This document shows positions 44,490 through 54,297 of a stretch of 64,000 nt of DNA, piece by piece (the stretch's first letter is position 1; the number at the start of each line of letters is the position of its first letter). The notes below the pieces were generated by a model. It worked only from the letters and a program-made list of their open reading frames with translations, made no database searches and was not told the origin of the DNA. A program made the position numbers and the translations under genes. Source of the DNA: Haematobia irritans (lineage: Eukaryota; Arthropoda; Insecta; Diptera; Muscidae); the NCBI RefSeq assembly GCF_050003625.1, contig NC_134397.1:97758162-97822161 (forward strand), given 5' to 3'.

Positions 44490-45345
44490 CAAACAAAAAA
44501 ATTCTGATTCAATCACGAAATTAATTGATCCAATTAATTATTTAATTGAAATGTCTTCAATCTCGAAAATGATAGTATAAATCACAGTTTTAATTGAGCA
44601 TAGAAAAAATTCTTGATTAAAAAATTAATTGATTTCATAAGCAAATTTCAATTAACTTTTTAATTGATTCAATTAAAAATTTAATTGATGTTGATTGCAA
44701 AATTCAATTAATTTTCAAATTAAAAAAGGTAACTATTTTTAATTTCTTTTTGAATTGGCTTAGAGTTTTTTTTGGATTAACAGTTGATTTTTTGAAATGC
44801 ATTTTAATTAAAAAATAAAACAATGTTCATCACTGTTTTTAATTGACTTATGGTGTTTTCTTTTCTGAAAAAAGTGCTTTGCCGTCATTTTGTCTGTACA
44901 GAATGCGCATTTTTAAAATGTTACCAGCAACCTAAAAAATGCTATCATTTCAGCGGGCAGAAAAGAATTCAAAGAAGGAAACAGGGCAATCGCAGCACTC
45001 TCGTTTGTTGGCAGTGCTGAAAATGCCCGTAATTTGCCTCTATGCGTGGCACTATTTTCACAACAGAATTCGAAGCCTTTTCGCACTTTTGCCTGTTTTT
45101 TTAGAAAAGAACCTAAAAAGTACATTTTCCGGTCAAAATGCAAAAAAGTGCGCAATTTTCATAAGAAAAGAAAACGCCATTTGTCTTCCGAATTTGATTA
45201 AAAAGTTAATTGTATCAATTAATTTTTTAATTAAAAATTAATTTTTCATTCATTTACTTAATTAACTTAATGTTTCTATCTCTATTGAAAAGTTAATTGT
45301 ATCAATTAATTAATTAATTGAAAAAATTTTCAACTTCAATTAACA
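44490..45345. mobile_element. AATTAATTG-rich MITE, copy 2, carrying a nested MITE
   Basis: Parallels 34962-35467 (CTGATTCAATCACGAAATTAA at the left, TTTTCAACTTCAATTAAC at the right). It is interrupted at 44851-45179. The far right end is altered where LINE-A copy 3 begins. Confidence 0.75.
44851..45179. mobile_element. Nested 329-bp MITE with TGGTGTTTTCTTTTCT ends
   Basis: Left TGGTGTTTTCTTTTCT and right AGAAAAGAAAACGCCA are inverted repeats with 15 of 16 matches. It has a higher GC content than its surroundings. Two opposite open frames inside (44913-45155 and 44939-45241) have no likeness to proteins that I know. Confidence 0.75.
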
Positions 45346-45388
45346 TGGAAATTGGAAATAGGGGCATAATAAACTAATTTTTCGATTG

Positions 45389-45750
45389 TTATTCAACCGT
45401 CGAACTGAACGGACGTGTTTTTTAATAGCGGGTTATTTCATCGTAATAAATAATTACGAATTTCACGTGAGGTGGAAAATTAAACCACCATGCAGCGAAA
45501 TTCAAAGTCATCCACTGGGTTGCTAACTTCAGGGCCCAGTGGACGGGTATCGACTGAAGTTATAAATTTGGGCAATGACAAAGAGTCAGGCCCAATTAGT
45601 CGACCTGTAGACGGGTCGACAGGTGGCGACACTTTGGCAAGTCGAGCGTTTTCTAAGGTAACGACATCAAAAGGAGGTAATCCTTCACGAAAGAGATTCA
45701 AAGAACGCAGAAATGCTTTGTTTATCCTAAAGAAATTAGTCAGCAACTTA
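45389..45750 (+). mobile_element. LINE-A copy 3 (5' end only)
   Basis: Begins at the LINE-A 5' end (TTATTCAACCGTCG) and contains the 5' UTR and the first ~85 codons of ORF1 (ATG at 45490) before departing from LINE-A near 45735. It is followed after ~100 bp by another complete 5' end. The flank CTAATTTTTCGAT just upstream (45376-45388) is almost the same as that of copy 4. Confidence 0.8.
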
Positions 45751-45956
45751 TTAAAAGTGAAAGGTACAAGAAGAGGAAAAACATTACGTTTTACAGTTGA
45801 TAACATTGCATGGAAATTGGAAAAAGTGTAATAATAAACTAATATTTCGATTGTTATTCAACCGTCGAACTGAAGGGACGTGTTTTTTAATAGCGGATTA
45901 TTTCATCGTAATAAATACTTATTACGAATTTCACGTGTATGGAAAATTAAACCACC

Positions 45957-47091
45957 ATGCAGCGAAATTCAAAGTCATCCACTGGGTTGCTAACTTCAGG
46001 GCCCAGTGGATGGGTATCGACTGAAGTTATAAATGTGGGCAGTGACCAAGAGTCAGGCCCAATTAGTCGACCTGTAGACGGGTCGACACTTTGGCAATTC
46101 GAACCTTTTCTAAGGTAACGACATCAAAAGGAGGTAATCCCTCACGAAGGAGATTCAAAGAACGAAGAAATGCTTTGTTTATCCTAAAGAAATTAGGATC
46201 TGTCGACCCAAGGTCAAGGAATTCTTGAAGCTGGCAAAAGGGAACGATCACCGGATGAACTGCCACCCTCTAAATGGGATGAAAGATCGTTTGCCTCAAT
46301 TGCAAAAGACAGCCTTGTGATGGCTATCATTGATAAAGGAGCATTGGACGGTATGGTTCCACAGCAAAAATGGGGGGAAATTGAGAACGCGATGTCTGGT
46401 GTCTACTCAGAGGTGCGAAAACAGTTTCCCGGACCAAGTCCTCGACGGCAAGATGCTGGATGGTATCAAGGATGATATAAGCTAATAGCATTTGCGGGCC
46501 AGAGGTCTATGGATTGCTTTAAAGCTGCTTTGATGCTAATTGGTGATGTTTGGGAAGGAGCCGCTTTGGAGTTAGTTGATAAAAAAGACATACCGGCTAA
46601 ATCTAGAGCACATGCATGGATACCTGCGATCCCTCCTGAGCCAATACTAAACAGACTAAAGGAATGTAACCCAGATCTTCCAACCACCGATTGGAAAGTT
46701 GGTCGTTTGGATGGGGTGGATGGACGAAGACGACATGCGGTGTTTATATTGAACATTGAGTCGCTGCCACATCTAGCCCAGACCCAAGGACGTGTAAGAT
46801 ATGGCTTTCATGATATCCATATGAAGGTATCAAAGGCGATCAGACAAAGGATTCCGAAACGGACAAGCCTCCGGTAGAGTCAGAAGAAGAAAAATCTTGC
46901 GAAGCCGAAGGAGACATAAAAACTGCAGACATTGACGAAGTCCCTACAGGCTCAAACCTCACCAAAGCTGAACCGCGGGTTGTTGCGAGAGTCACCGAGA
47001 TCTGTGAAGAGGAAGCCCTTGATGACTCAATTGAAGTGGTTGAAAATTTGGATGGTTCTACGGTTCCTCTAAATAAATCTTCACCATTGTA
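45957..47091 (+). pseudogene. LINE-A ORF1 (copy 4)
   Basis: ORF1 with the SSTGLLTSGPSGR N terminus and the central CFKAALMLIGDVWEGAALELVDKKD and WKVGRLDGVDGRRRHAVFILN segments, which copy 2 partly lacks. Frameshifts near 46090, 46200 and 46830 and a TGA at ~46475 break it. The 5' part duplicates 45490-45750 almost exactly. Confidence 0.83.
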
Positions 47092-49150
47092 AGGCCGCTT
47101 GTGCTGCCTTAAAAGTTCTCCTGATGAGAGGAGACATAGATATAGTTCTTATTCAAGAACCATATATAAGAACAAGATCTGTGAATTAAGTACTCCGGGT
47201 TTCAAACTTTTGCATAATACCGGTGAAGATATAATTCGAGCATGTATAATTGCTAAAAACGAACTAAACTTGTTTCTGCTTCCTTCATCTTCGGTCTACA
47301 TGGGACATGATAGGGAGATGCCTCCATGTGCCGTTAAGATCTTAGTTGAGGAGTCACTGAAAACAAAACTCATTATGGGATGCGATGCAAATGCACATCA
47401 TAGTATTTGGGGAAGTAGTGATACTAATGCAAGTGAAGAGTCGCTAATAGATATTATTTTGCGTACTAACCTAGTAGTTTGCAATAAGGGAGATGCACCA
47501 ATCTTCGTCGCCAAAAACAGGCAGGAGGTGTTGGACGTCACATTGGCCTCTCCGGAACTGAATAATAAGATATCTGAGTTGCAAGTTTTGAGGGAACATA
47601 GCTTCTCAGATCATCGCTACATCAGTTTCAGATTGGCTGTTCGTACTTCAAAGGCCATATTTCCGCCAACTATTAGGAAAGCTGATTGGAATAGGTATAG
47701 GGAATCGTTCGATATGATGATACCGGAAATACCAGAGACACTGTGCAAGATATCGAACACGCAGTGGAGCGTATTACTAAGGCCTTCAACATCTCACTGA
47801 AAGCTGCATGCCCTAGGCTTCCAGACTACGGAAGGTACTAGCATTCACTAACTCCGCTCCAGGTTTCATTAAAACATCGGAGGGCAATTGGACAACGTCA
47901 AGTGAGGAGACGCTGGAGGTACTATTGGACACATATTTTCCTGGAATTCAGGCGGTTGAAACATGTTCTGGCGGTGCCACAGTGGCTCAGCGGTCATTTC
48001 CTATCGAGGAAATTGTATCGGAATCTAGAATAAAATGGGCGTTAAATAGCTTCGGGCCATTAAAAATCCCCCGGACCTGATGAAATTACTCCGGCGGAGT
48101 TACAAGCAGTGACTGAAAGAATTATCCCCTCGTTGACGGTGATATATAAAGAATGTATAAACTTAGCATATATTTCAGAAAAGTGGAGGAAAACAAAAGT
48201 CGTTTTCATACCTAAAGCGGGAAAAGCATCTCACTCGAGTGCGAAGGATTTCCGACCAATCAGCTTATCCTCATTCCTACTTATGACTCTGGAGAGGATG
48301 ATAGATATTTATCTTAGAACTAGCGTCGTTTCAAGTTTGCTCTCGAAACGACAGCATGTATACTCGAAGGGCAGGTCTACTGAGACCGCTTTGCATGAAC
48401 TAGTCAGCTTTATTGAAAGCTCACTATCTGTCAATGAATACACAATCGTGGCGTTTCTACACATCGAGGGGGCATTCAATAACGTCCATTCGAGCTCCAT
48501 ATTAAATGGACTGGCAACTCTGAATGTTGATCCAGGTATACTTAGGCTGCTAGACGAACTGTATTAAAATCCCTTTGGTGAGTGTGCAAAATACCCTGGC
48601 GTTATTCTGAACAGGAAGCTGAATTTTAGGCGTAATATTGAAGGAAGAGCGAGAACAGCCAAGGTAGCTTTGTACTCGTGCAAAAAGTCAATAGGAAAAA
48701 AGTGGGGACTAAAACCGAAAATTGTGCATTGGCTATACACGGTAGTGGTTATATAATGCTATATGGTGTTGTAGTCTGGTGGCCGGCACTTCAGCAACCG
48801 ACAGGTTTAGATAAAGTTCGGCGTATGGCGTGCTTGTGTATCTCAGGCGCATTCAGTAAGACAGGAACAGATTTCCGTAATGTCATGCTGCATCTATTGC
48901 CTGCCTGATAGGGAATTTGCAAAAACTATTGGTGCGAAGTAGTCATTAGACTACTGTATGAGCTGTCATGATGCGGAGGAAAAGGAATCAATTAAACACC
49001 CTTTTGTGTTCGTGTCCTGCATTTTGTGTAAGGCGTAAGCGAATTTTAGAGGCACATAGCTTTAGATTACTGTCGGACCCGGAAAACGTTAACTTAAAAA
49101 GTCTGTTAATGGTTTTGGAACAATCTGGTTGATTCAACAAAAGAAAATAA
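47092..49150 (+). pseudogene. LINE-A ORF2 (copy 4), internally deleted
   Basis: The best-preserved LINE-A endonuclease in the window: MGCDANAHHSIWGSSDTNA, LDVTLASPEL and FSDHRYISFRLAVRTSKA, open from 47099 to ~47800. RT fingers (48109-48567) include FRPISLSSFLLMTLERMIDI and VAFLHIEGAFNNV, in which the catalytic Asp position reads His. The palm is then deleted and the thumb resumes at 48570. RNase H is lost and only the Cys/His-bearing C terminus remains (48905-49150). Confidence 0.85.
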
Positions 49151-49299
49151 TAGAGAAGTTCCAGTGGTTAAAACTAGATGTGCCCATATGTAATAAGTAC
49201 TTTTAGTTGCATGTGGTATCACAATGGACTGAATAGTCTAAGTGAACCTGAAACTTAATCGGGCTGCCACTTTAACCTAACCTAACCTAATATTTCGAT

Positions 49300-49559
49300 G
49301 CTGTTGATTCTTAATAAATATATTTAATATATTAATAAAACATGTCTTTTATTGAAGAAAAAATTGCCAATATAAATAAATAAAATTGTATTCAAAAACT
49401 AAGGTAAGCAGTGCTAATTTTGAAGTAAAAGGTTTACCACAAATATGTAAGATTTGTCCAACTGAATGAAAAAAGTTCAATAAAATCATTCCATATATGA
49501 ATTCAATTCAGTTAAATTTTTTTTCATGACGTTTTTCTTGGCTCTATTGCTCACTGGGG
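49300..49559. other. Spacer, no recognised feature
   Basis: AT-rich stretch after LINE-A copy 4 with no recognised gene. Confidence 0.4.
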
Positions 49560-49690
49560 AAACATGATTGCAGGTGAAATTATTACATGGTCGCCACAAA
49601 AAAAGCTCCTATCATATTATTTTGCTCTTTGAATATGATCATAACAATCATGTTTCTTCTCGCCGTGCAAGGTCAAATAGTTCAACGACA
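49560..49690. repeat. Short dispersed repeat, copy 2
   Basis: Matches 29720-29845 (TTACATGGTCGCC, AGCTCCTATCATATTATTTTG, AATCATGTTTCTTCTC). Confidence 0.65.
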
Positions 49691-49930
49691 AAAATTAACA
49701 TAACATACAGAAAGGTCGATATTCTTTGAGACACAAATGGCAAAGGGTACCATAAATAAAGATTTATTTGCATTTAAGAAGACAATTTTAATAAAACAAA
49801 TCATGGAAAACCAAAATTCCAAGCCGACTTTTTGGGTTCGAAAAATCGATTTTGAAACTCTGAATGCAAATTAAATAAGATTTGAACGTATTACTATAAT
49901 GTTTTGTATTACATATGTTTTATATTTTAG

Positions 49931-50376
49931 AGTACACCGACATGAGCATGTCTGTTGTTACGCAACGACAATCTATTCCATGGAGTAGTTCCATGAATAC
50001 ATTGCGACTTCTTTTGGATCGAATTGGAGGTGCAGGAACCGTAGAAGTCCTAGTGGAAGAAAAACACATTCGCGCATTTAACTGCATAGAACTAACTGTA
50101 GACGGGAAAATCATTGTCATGGAATGGCAGGCAACCCCAGTAAATGATATGTTTGCCGATTCCGTATTAGCGTGTGTAATGCAAACTGAAATGGGAGGCA
50201 CAAATATTAAAGGCACGATGGGACAGTCCAAGTCAGATCGAACACATTTCAAAGAATGTTTGTTGGAAACTCTCCAAGATACCTTTGGTGAAAACTGTAT
50301 ACCGAAAATGTTCAAGGGGGACCTCTTACCGGTTAATGTGTCTGATAAGCATGTTGAAATTAATCTAGAAACATTG
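49931..50376 (+). CDS. Cpsf73: Cpsf73 (CPSF3) penultimate coding exon, C-terminal domain
   Basis: CPSF73 is the metallo-beta-lactamase/beta-CASP endonuclease that cuts pre-mRNA (including histone pre-mRNA) at the 3' end, acting in the nucleus with CPSF100 and symplekin. This exon encodes the start of the C-terminal complex-forming domain. YTDMSMS parallels the YTDLAMS of the human protein, MEWQATPVNDMFADSV its LEW.A.P.NDMYAD.V segment, and ETLQDTFGENCI and INLETL follow. The exon starts after TATATTTTAG and ends at TTG|GTATGC. The first complete codon is TAC at 49933 (two bases are carried over from the previous exon). The catalytic N-terminal exons are not in this window. A working splice pattern argues against a processed pseudogene. 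Confidence 0.9.
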
Positions 50377-50439
50377 GTATGCTATTACAATAAAATTATT
50401 ATATAAATGGAATACTATTATAAGAATATTCTTTTACAG

Positions 50440-50529
50440 GCCGTAACAACAACAAATGATGAAAATTTACGACAAATTGTTAATATGACGGTACAAAAAT
50501 TATACCAAGCCCTTGTAGCTGTATCCTAA
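50440..50529 (+). CDS. Cpsf73: Cpsf73 last coding exon
   Basis: After a 63-bp intron (50377-50439; ends TTCTTTTACAG), 29 codons and a TAA at 50527-50529 encode AVTTTNDENLRQIVNMTVQK LYQALVAVS. This parallels the family C terminus (LRE.VE.A..RLYEAL). It completes the C-terminal domain that binds CPSF100. No AATAAA lies close by; the first candidate poly(A) signal is AATAAA near 50861, beyond a MITE at 50599-50800. If that signal is used, the MITE lies in the 3' UTR. Confidence 0.9.
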   Translation, partial: AVTTTNDENLRQIVNMTVQKLYQALVAVS

Positions 50530-50598
50530 AAATGCTATTATAATACGGCGTATAAAAACTGATAAGTGTAATGTTCAATAATTTTGATATTGACATAT

Positions 50599-50800
50599 GC
50601 GCTTTACAGACTATCAGTTATTCCGGACGACCGTACTCGTGTCGAACATATCCCATCGATACTGCTGCATGTTTATGGGATCGATAACACATTTACCGAT
50701 TATTTACTCATCGCTGACAAGTCGTATCGATCCGACACACTGTAAGATTCTTTACAAACACCGACATTCCGTCCGGAATAACTGATAGTCTGTAAAGCGC
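50599..50800. mobile_element. 202-bp MITE with 30-bp terminal inverted repeats
   Basis: GCGCTTTACAGACTATCAGT on the left and ACTGATAGTCTGTAAAGCGC on the right are exact complements and continue for ~30 bp through TTCCGGAC. It sits 70 bp past the Cpsf73 stop codon. A diverged copy is at 38543-38768. Confidence 0.9.
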
Positions 50801-50915
50801 AATATTTATCCAAAAACTAATGTGTTGTTAGTATGTCAAGTTTCAAGTGAAATTTTAAATAAAGTGTAAAAACCTAAATGAAAATAACATATATGTTTTA
50901 GGATTAATAGAAAAG

Positions 50916-51019
50916 ATGCTTTTAACGATTTCTGGTTTGTATATATTCCTTACTGCTTGCTTTTTGCAAATAATTAATTCAAAACATTCAATTTTGCTTA
51001 ATCGAATTATCAAATTAAG
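50916..51019 (+). CDS. Putative first coding exon, signal-peptide-like, unknown protein
   Basis: An ATG at 50916 opens 34 codons plus two bases, ending at AAG|GTGAGT (51020), a strong 5' splice site. The encoded peptide starts MLLTISGLYIFLTACFLQII, a hydrophobic core typical of a secretory signal, followed by [14 protein letters not shown]. An acceptor-like TTTTAG lies at 50896-50901, so an upstream noncoding exon is possible. I do not recognise a protein family. Part of this exon and its intron start are present again, inverted, at ~60067-60146. A chance ORF beside a chance donor cannot be excluded without transcripts. Confidence 0.45.
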
Positions 51020-52251
51020 GTGAGTACTATGTTCACAAACATATTCCTGTCAAGTCTTGCCGCCATCAACGCGAAAAGTAAACACTGTACTGACCTTTAC
51101 ACAGAAAAAAGTTAAGGCCGGTACCAGAGAATGAAAAAGAGTACTCATAAGGGGAGTATATCTGAGTACCTACACAGAAAAAAAAGTGTCTCGTAAATTT
51201 AAGAAGATTTTTACAATAATTTATTACAAGAATTTTCCAGAATTTTAGTTCATTTTTCGTATCTTCAACGAAAGTTAACTACTCGAAAGGAAATTTTACA
51301 AATTCTAAGTAGCAATCGTTTAGTTCATGGCCTACAAAATACGATGGAAATTTCCTTAAAAAATTTCTTAACTGGTAGTCAAAAATTCGTTTGTCATGCT
51401 ATAAAACTACTTGTGAAATGTAAAGTATTTTCTAAATAATAAGTGCAATTTACTATAAGATTTTTTTGTATGAGAAAATATTTTTTTACGAAAAATGAAC
51501 TTGAAAGTGGATAGCAATTTCTTACTGACAATTCCTATAGTTAATAATTGTTGGTAAAAAATTACCCAATGAAATATTTTTAGTTCACATGTAATTAAAT
51601 TTATAGACATTTTCGTCAAAAATGGTAGATAACATTTCATGAAAATTTTGCAAACTTTAAGTTAAACGTTTCATCGTTCATAAACTGGTGTGCCTTTACG
51701 AATATTATTCTTAGAGTAAATTGTCAGCAGATGCGATGAACTAATGCATAGTACAGAGATCTTTATCGGAATAGTGGAATATGATTAATGTAGAGATGAT
51801 GTTACTTGAGTTTTGTTGTGTATACATGAGCGTGGGGTTGTTTTTATTTTTGTTCATTTAGTGGTTTGTGTGTGTGTTTGTTATTCGTGGATGGTTTATT
51901 TGGCTGGATGAGGTGTTGTTTTCAATAAGGGCACATGTGTTTTTGTTGTTGTAGGGATGTTTTGGCTTTGCTTGATTTTGTTTGGCATGCTTCAGTTGTA
52001 CAGTTGGCGTTGGCGTGGGTTGTTGCATCTTTTAAGCAGGTATGCAACAAGGGAATATAAAGGCATGGAATATTTTGGATTTTTTTAAACATATATTGGT
52101 GTTTGTTTATTAAACATTTTATATGAAAGTTATTAATATTTTATCGGTAGTTTAGAAAAAAGTTATTAAGAATATTTAGTAATATATGTTGGAATTGAAG
52201 GTGTATTGAAATTTTCATTATTCAATGTAAAAAATTAATATTAAATTCCAG
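51020..52251. other. Putative intron/spacer with TACACAGAAAAAA ends
   Basis: Holds MITE-like ends (CACAGAAAAAAGTTAAGGCCGG at ~51100 and ACACAGAAAAAAAAGTGTC at ~51174). From 51780 to 52060 the plus strand is G/T-rich (GTTGTTTTTATTTTTG, GTGTGTGTGTTTG). No coding frame is recognised. Confidence 0.45.
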
Positions 52252-53191
52252 ATGAATTTGGAAAATTTTTGTTATATCTCAGCGTACAGTTTAGTCATAA
52301 ATTGGTAAGTATTTTTTTAATATGGATTTCTTTTAAAAAGAATATTTTTTATGTATATTATTATTTGTTAATTAATTTTTTTGGAAACCAGTTTAATGTT
52401 TTTCTTTGTTGTAAAAGCAATATTTAATTTCAGAGCAACTCCAAATGAATTCAAACAAATTTAAAAAATAGAGCATTGGTAAGTTTTCTTTTAAAAATTG
52501 GCTTTCTTTCAACCAGAATATTTACGTTTTTATGACCTTTTTATCATCAAAATTACAGGTTTTTAATACCTTATGTTAGTATTTCTTTAATCAAATTTTT
52601 TGGAAACCAATGTTATATTTTTAATGTAAAAAACAAATATTTAATTTCAGAATAACCCCTTAAAAATTTGGAAAAATTTTTAGTACTCCTTTGCTTGTAA
52701 TTTAATAGTGAATTGGTAAGGATTCCTTAACTTTCTTTTAACCCTGTACAGTCATCCTTATTTTTTGTACATTAACGTCATCCTTCTTCATTTTGACTAC
52801 GGCTCATTTCAAGACGCTATAATTTTCAGTGCGAGCGAAAAAGTGAACCAAACTTGAATTTATTTTCTTATTCAATTTGGTTTTAAGTAGTATAACACAA
52901 AAATTCATAAAACGGTCGAATTAGTATAACTTAAATTTACCATTTTCCAAAAGACTAAAATGCATTTTAAATCGAAAATGAAATTACGTGTCGTCATTTT
53001 GACAAATAATGACTGTCTAGGGTTAACCATAATATTTTTATGCATATTATTATTTTTTTCATTAGATTTTTTGGAAACCTATTTAATAATTTTAATTAAT
53101 GTAAAAAATATATATTTAATTTCATAGTAACCCAAATAAATTTGGACAACTTTTTATATTTCCCCTCAGCATACAATTTAATAGAGAATTG
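52252..53191 (+). repeat. Tandem array of four exon-like units with splice consensus
   Basis: Exon-like segments lie at 52252-52304 (53 bp), 52434-52478 (45 bp), 52651-52715 (65 bp) and 53128-53191 (64 bp). The first three follow TTTAATTTCAG or AAATTCCAG; in the fourth the acceptor CAG reads CAT, with ATAG just after. All four end ATTG|GTAAG. Between them the same intron words recur (CTTTCTTTCAACCAGAATATT; TTTTTGGAAACCA). With the nested piggyBac-type MITE removed, the repeat period is about 180-220 bp. Exon lengths are not all multiples of three and two contain stops in the likely frame, so coding is doubtful. Confidence 0.65.
52742..53022. mobile_element. piggyBac-type MITE (TTAA duplications)
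   Basis: 281 bp between TTAA at 52738-52741 and TTAA at 53023-53026. Ends CCCTGTACAGTCAT and ATGACTGTCTAGGG are inverted repeats beginning CCCT, the piggyBac pattern. Removing the MITE plus one TTAA restores CTTTCTTTTAACCATAATATT, the same intron word seen in the other units. Confidence 0.85.
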
Positions 53192-53320
53192 GTAAGTTTT
53201 ATATTAAAACTTTGTCTTTCTTTCAACTAGATTATTTATTTTATTATATCCTTCACATCGATAACAACACAGTTTTATGAGTTTATATAAAATACTTCAT
53301 TATTTCTCTAATTGTTTCAG

Positions 53321-53397
53321 GTACAAATTTTATGAGATACGTTTTCCAAAGAAAAGTTGAATTCCTTACACCATTTGATAAAATGCCCCCAAATATG
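53321..53397 (+). other. Possible exon following the array
   Basis: 77 bp between CTAATTGTTTCAG and GTACGT. One frame is open throughout (TNFMRYVFQRKVEFLTPFDK...). A further segment after TTTTTTTCCAG (53494) closes that frame within four codons (QDM*), and another acceptor-like TTTATTTCAG is at 53671-53680. I know no homologue of the peptide. Confidence 0.35.
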
Positions 53398-53680
53398 GTA
53401 CGTTACAAGCTAATATAAAGAATTAAAAACTTACATTTCATTACATGGTGTTAATTTTTAACAATTTTCATTATTGCTTCCATTTTTTTCCAGCAAGATA
53501 TGTGAAAAAATTACCTACGATGAATAAAAAAAGGATAAGTCAAAATGTCCAAACAGCGAGTTCAAATGAACTACTCTCTGTTCCACGTGGTCATAATTTT
53601 TATTCACAAAAAACATTGTATTAAGAACTTTCATCATAAGTTTTTATAATAAAGTACTTGTTGTTGTTTTTTTATTTCAG

Positions 53681-54297
53681 CTTAAAACCATACATTGACT
53701 AAACTACAAGAGTAGCTTAACCAACAGAGGAAAAGAATGTTTGTCAAATTTATTTGGGCAAAGCCCTATAGACTGCAAGATGGTTGGATGGACGCACGTT
53801 TCGGAATTACCACATTCCTCATCAGCATCCTCTACTTGCAGCAAAAGTTTAATTTTTATTATTATTTATTTAATTTACTTGCTTAAAGAAAGTTTAATTT
53901 TAATGTATGAACATTTTCATAATAGTAAAACGATTTGTTGTTCCTTTAATTATTTAATTTCTCTGTACTGTGGAATGATTGATTTAAAAATAGTTTAGTC
54001 GTCGACATTTTAAAGGGACTGTTAACCAATTTTTATTATCGGGTTTCCCACAAAATAAGCAAGTAAACCAAAAGAATATTGACTTTTTAACTTGGTAGGG
54101 GTATATAAATCTTATGGTGTTGTAAAAATGAACTAAAATACAATGTTATAGATGAACTAAAATTTAAGAGAATTATAAACTAGACAAGTTGAAAAAAATC
54201 TTAAGGGCTAAATCATGGTCAATATTACTACAGTTTAGTTCATTTTGCAATGGAAATGGGTTCACTGTTTTTTCAGTGTACTTATATTGTTTAAATA
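53681..54297. other. Region before the large inverted repeat
   Basis: Contains GGACGCACGTTTCGGAATTA near 53790, a sequence I associate with dispersed repeats of calyptrate flies, then AT-rich DNA and an isolated MITE right end (GGTTCACTGTTTTTTCAGTG) at ~54260. No gene recognised. Confidence 0.4.

Larger units (their letters stand above)
45852..49286 (+). mobile_element. LINE-A copy 4, with 13-bp target-site duplication
   Basis: CTAATATTTCGAT occurs at 45839-45851 and again at 49287-49299, directly bracketing the 5' end and the CCTAA tail. Full length at both ends but internally deleted: the RT palm (including YADD) and nearly all RNase H are gone (junctions near 48566 and 48905). ORF1 starts at ATG 45957-45959. 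Confidence 0.9.

Noticed and set aside
44913..45241. Two overlapping open frames inside a MITE
   Set aside because: They lie within a terminal-inverted-repeat element too short for a transposase and show no family motifs.
51780..52080. GT-rich region as a possible gene promoter or UTR on the minus strand
   Set aside because: CA/AAC-rich sequence is common in fly UTRs, but no start codon context, frame or splice pattern could be tied to it.
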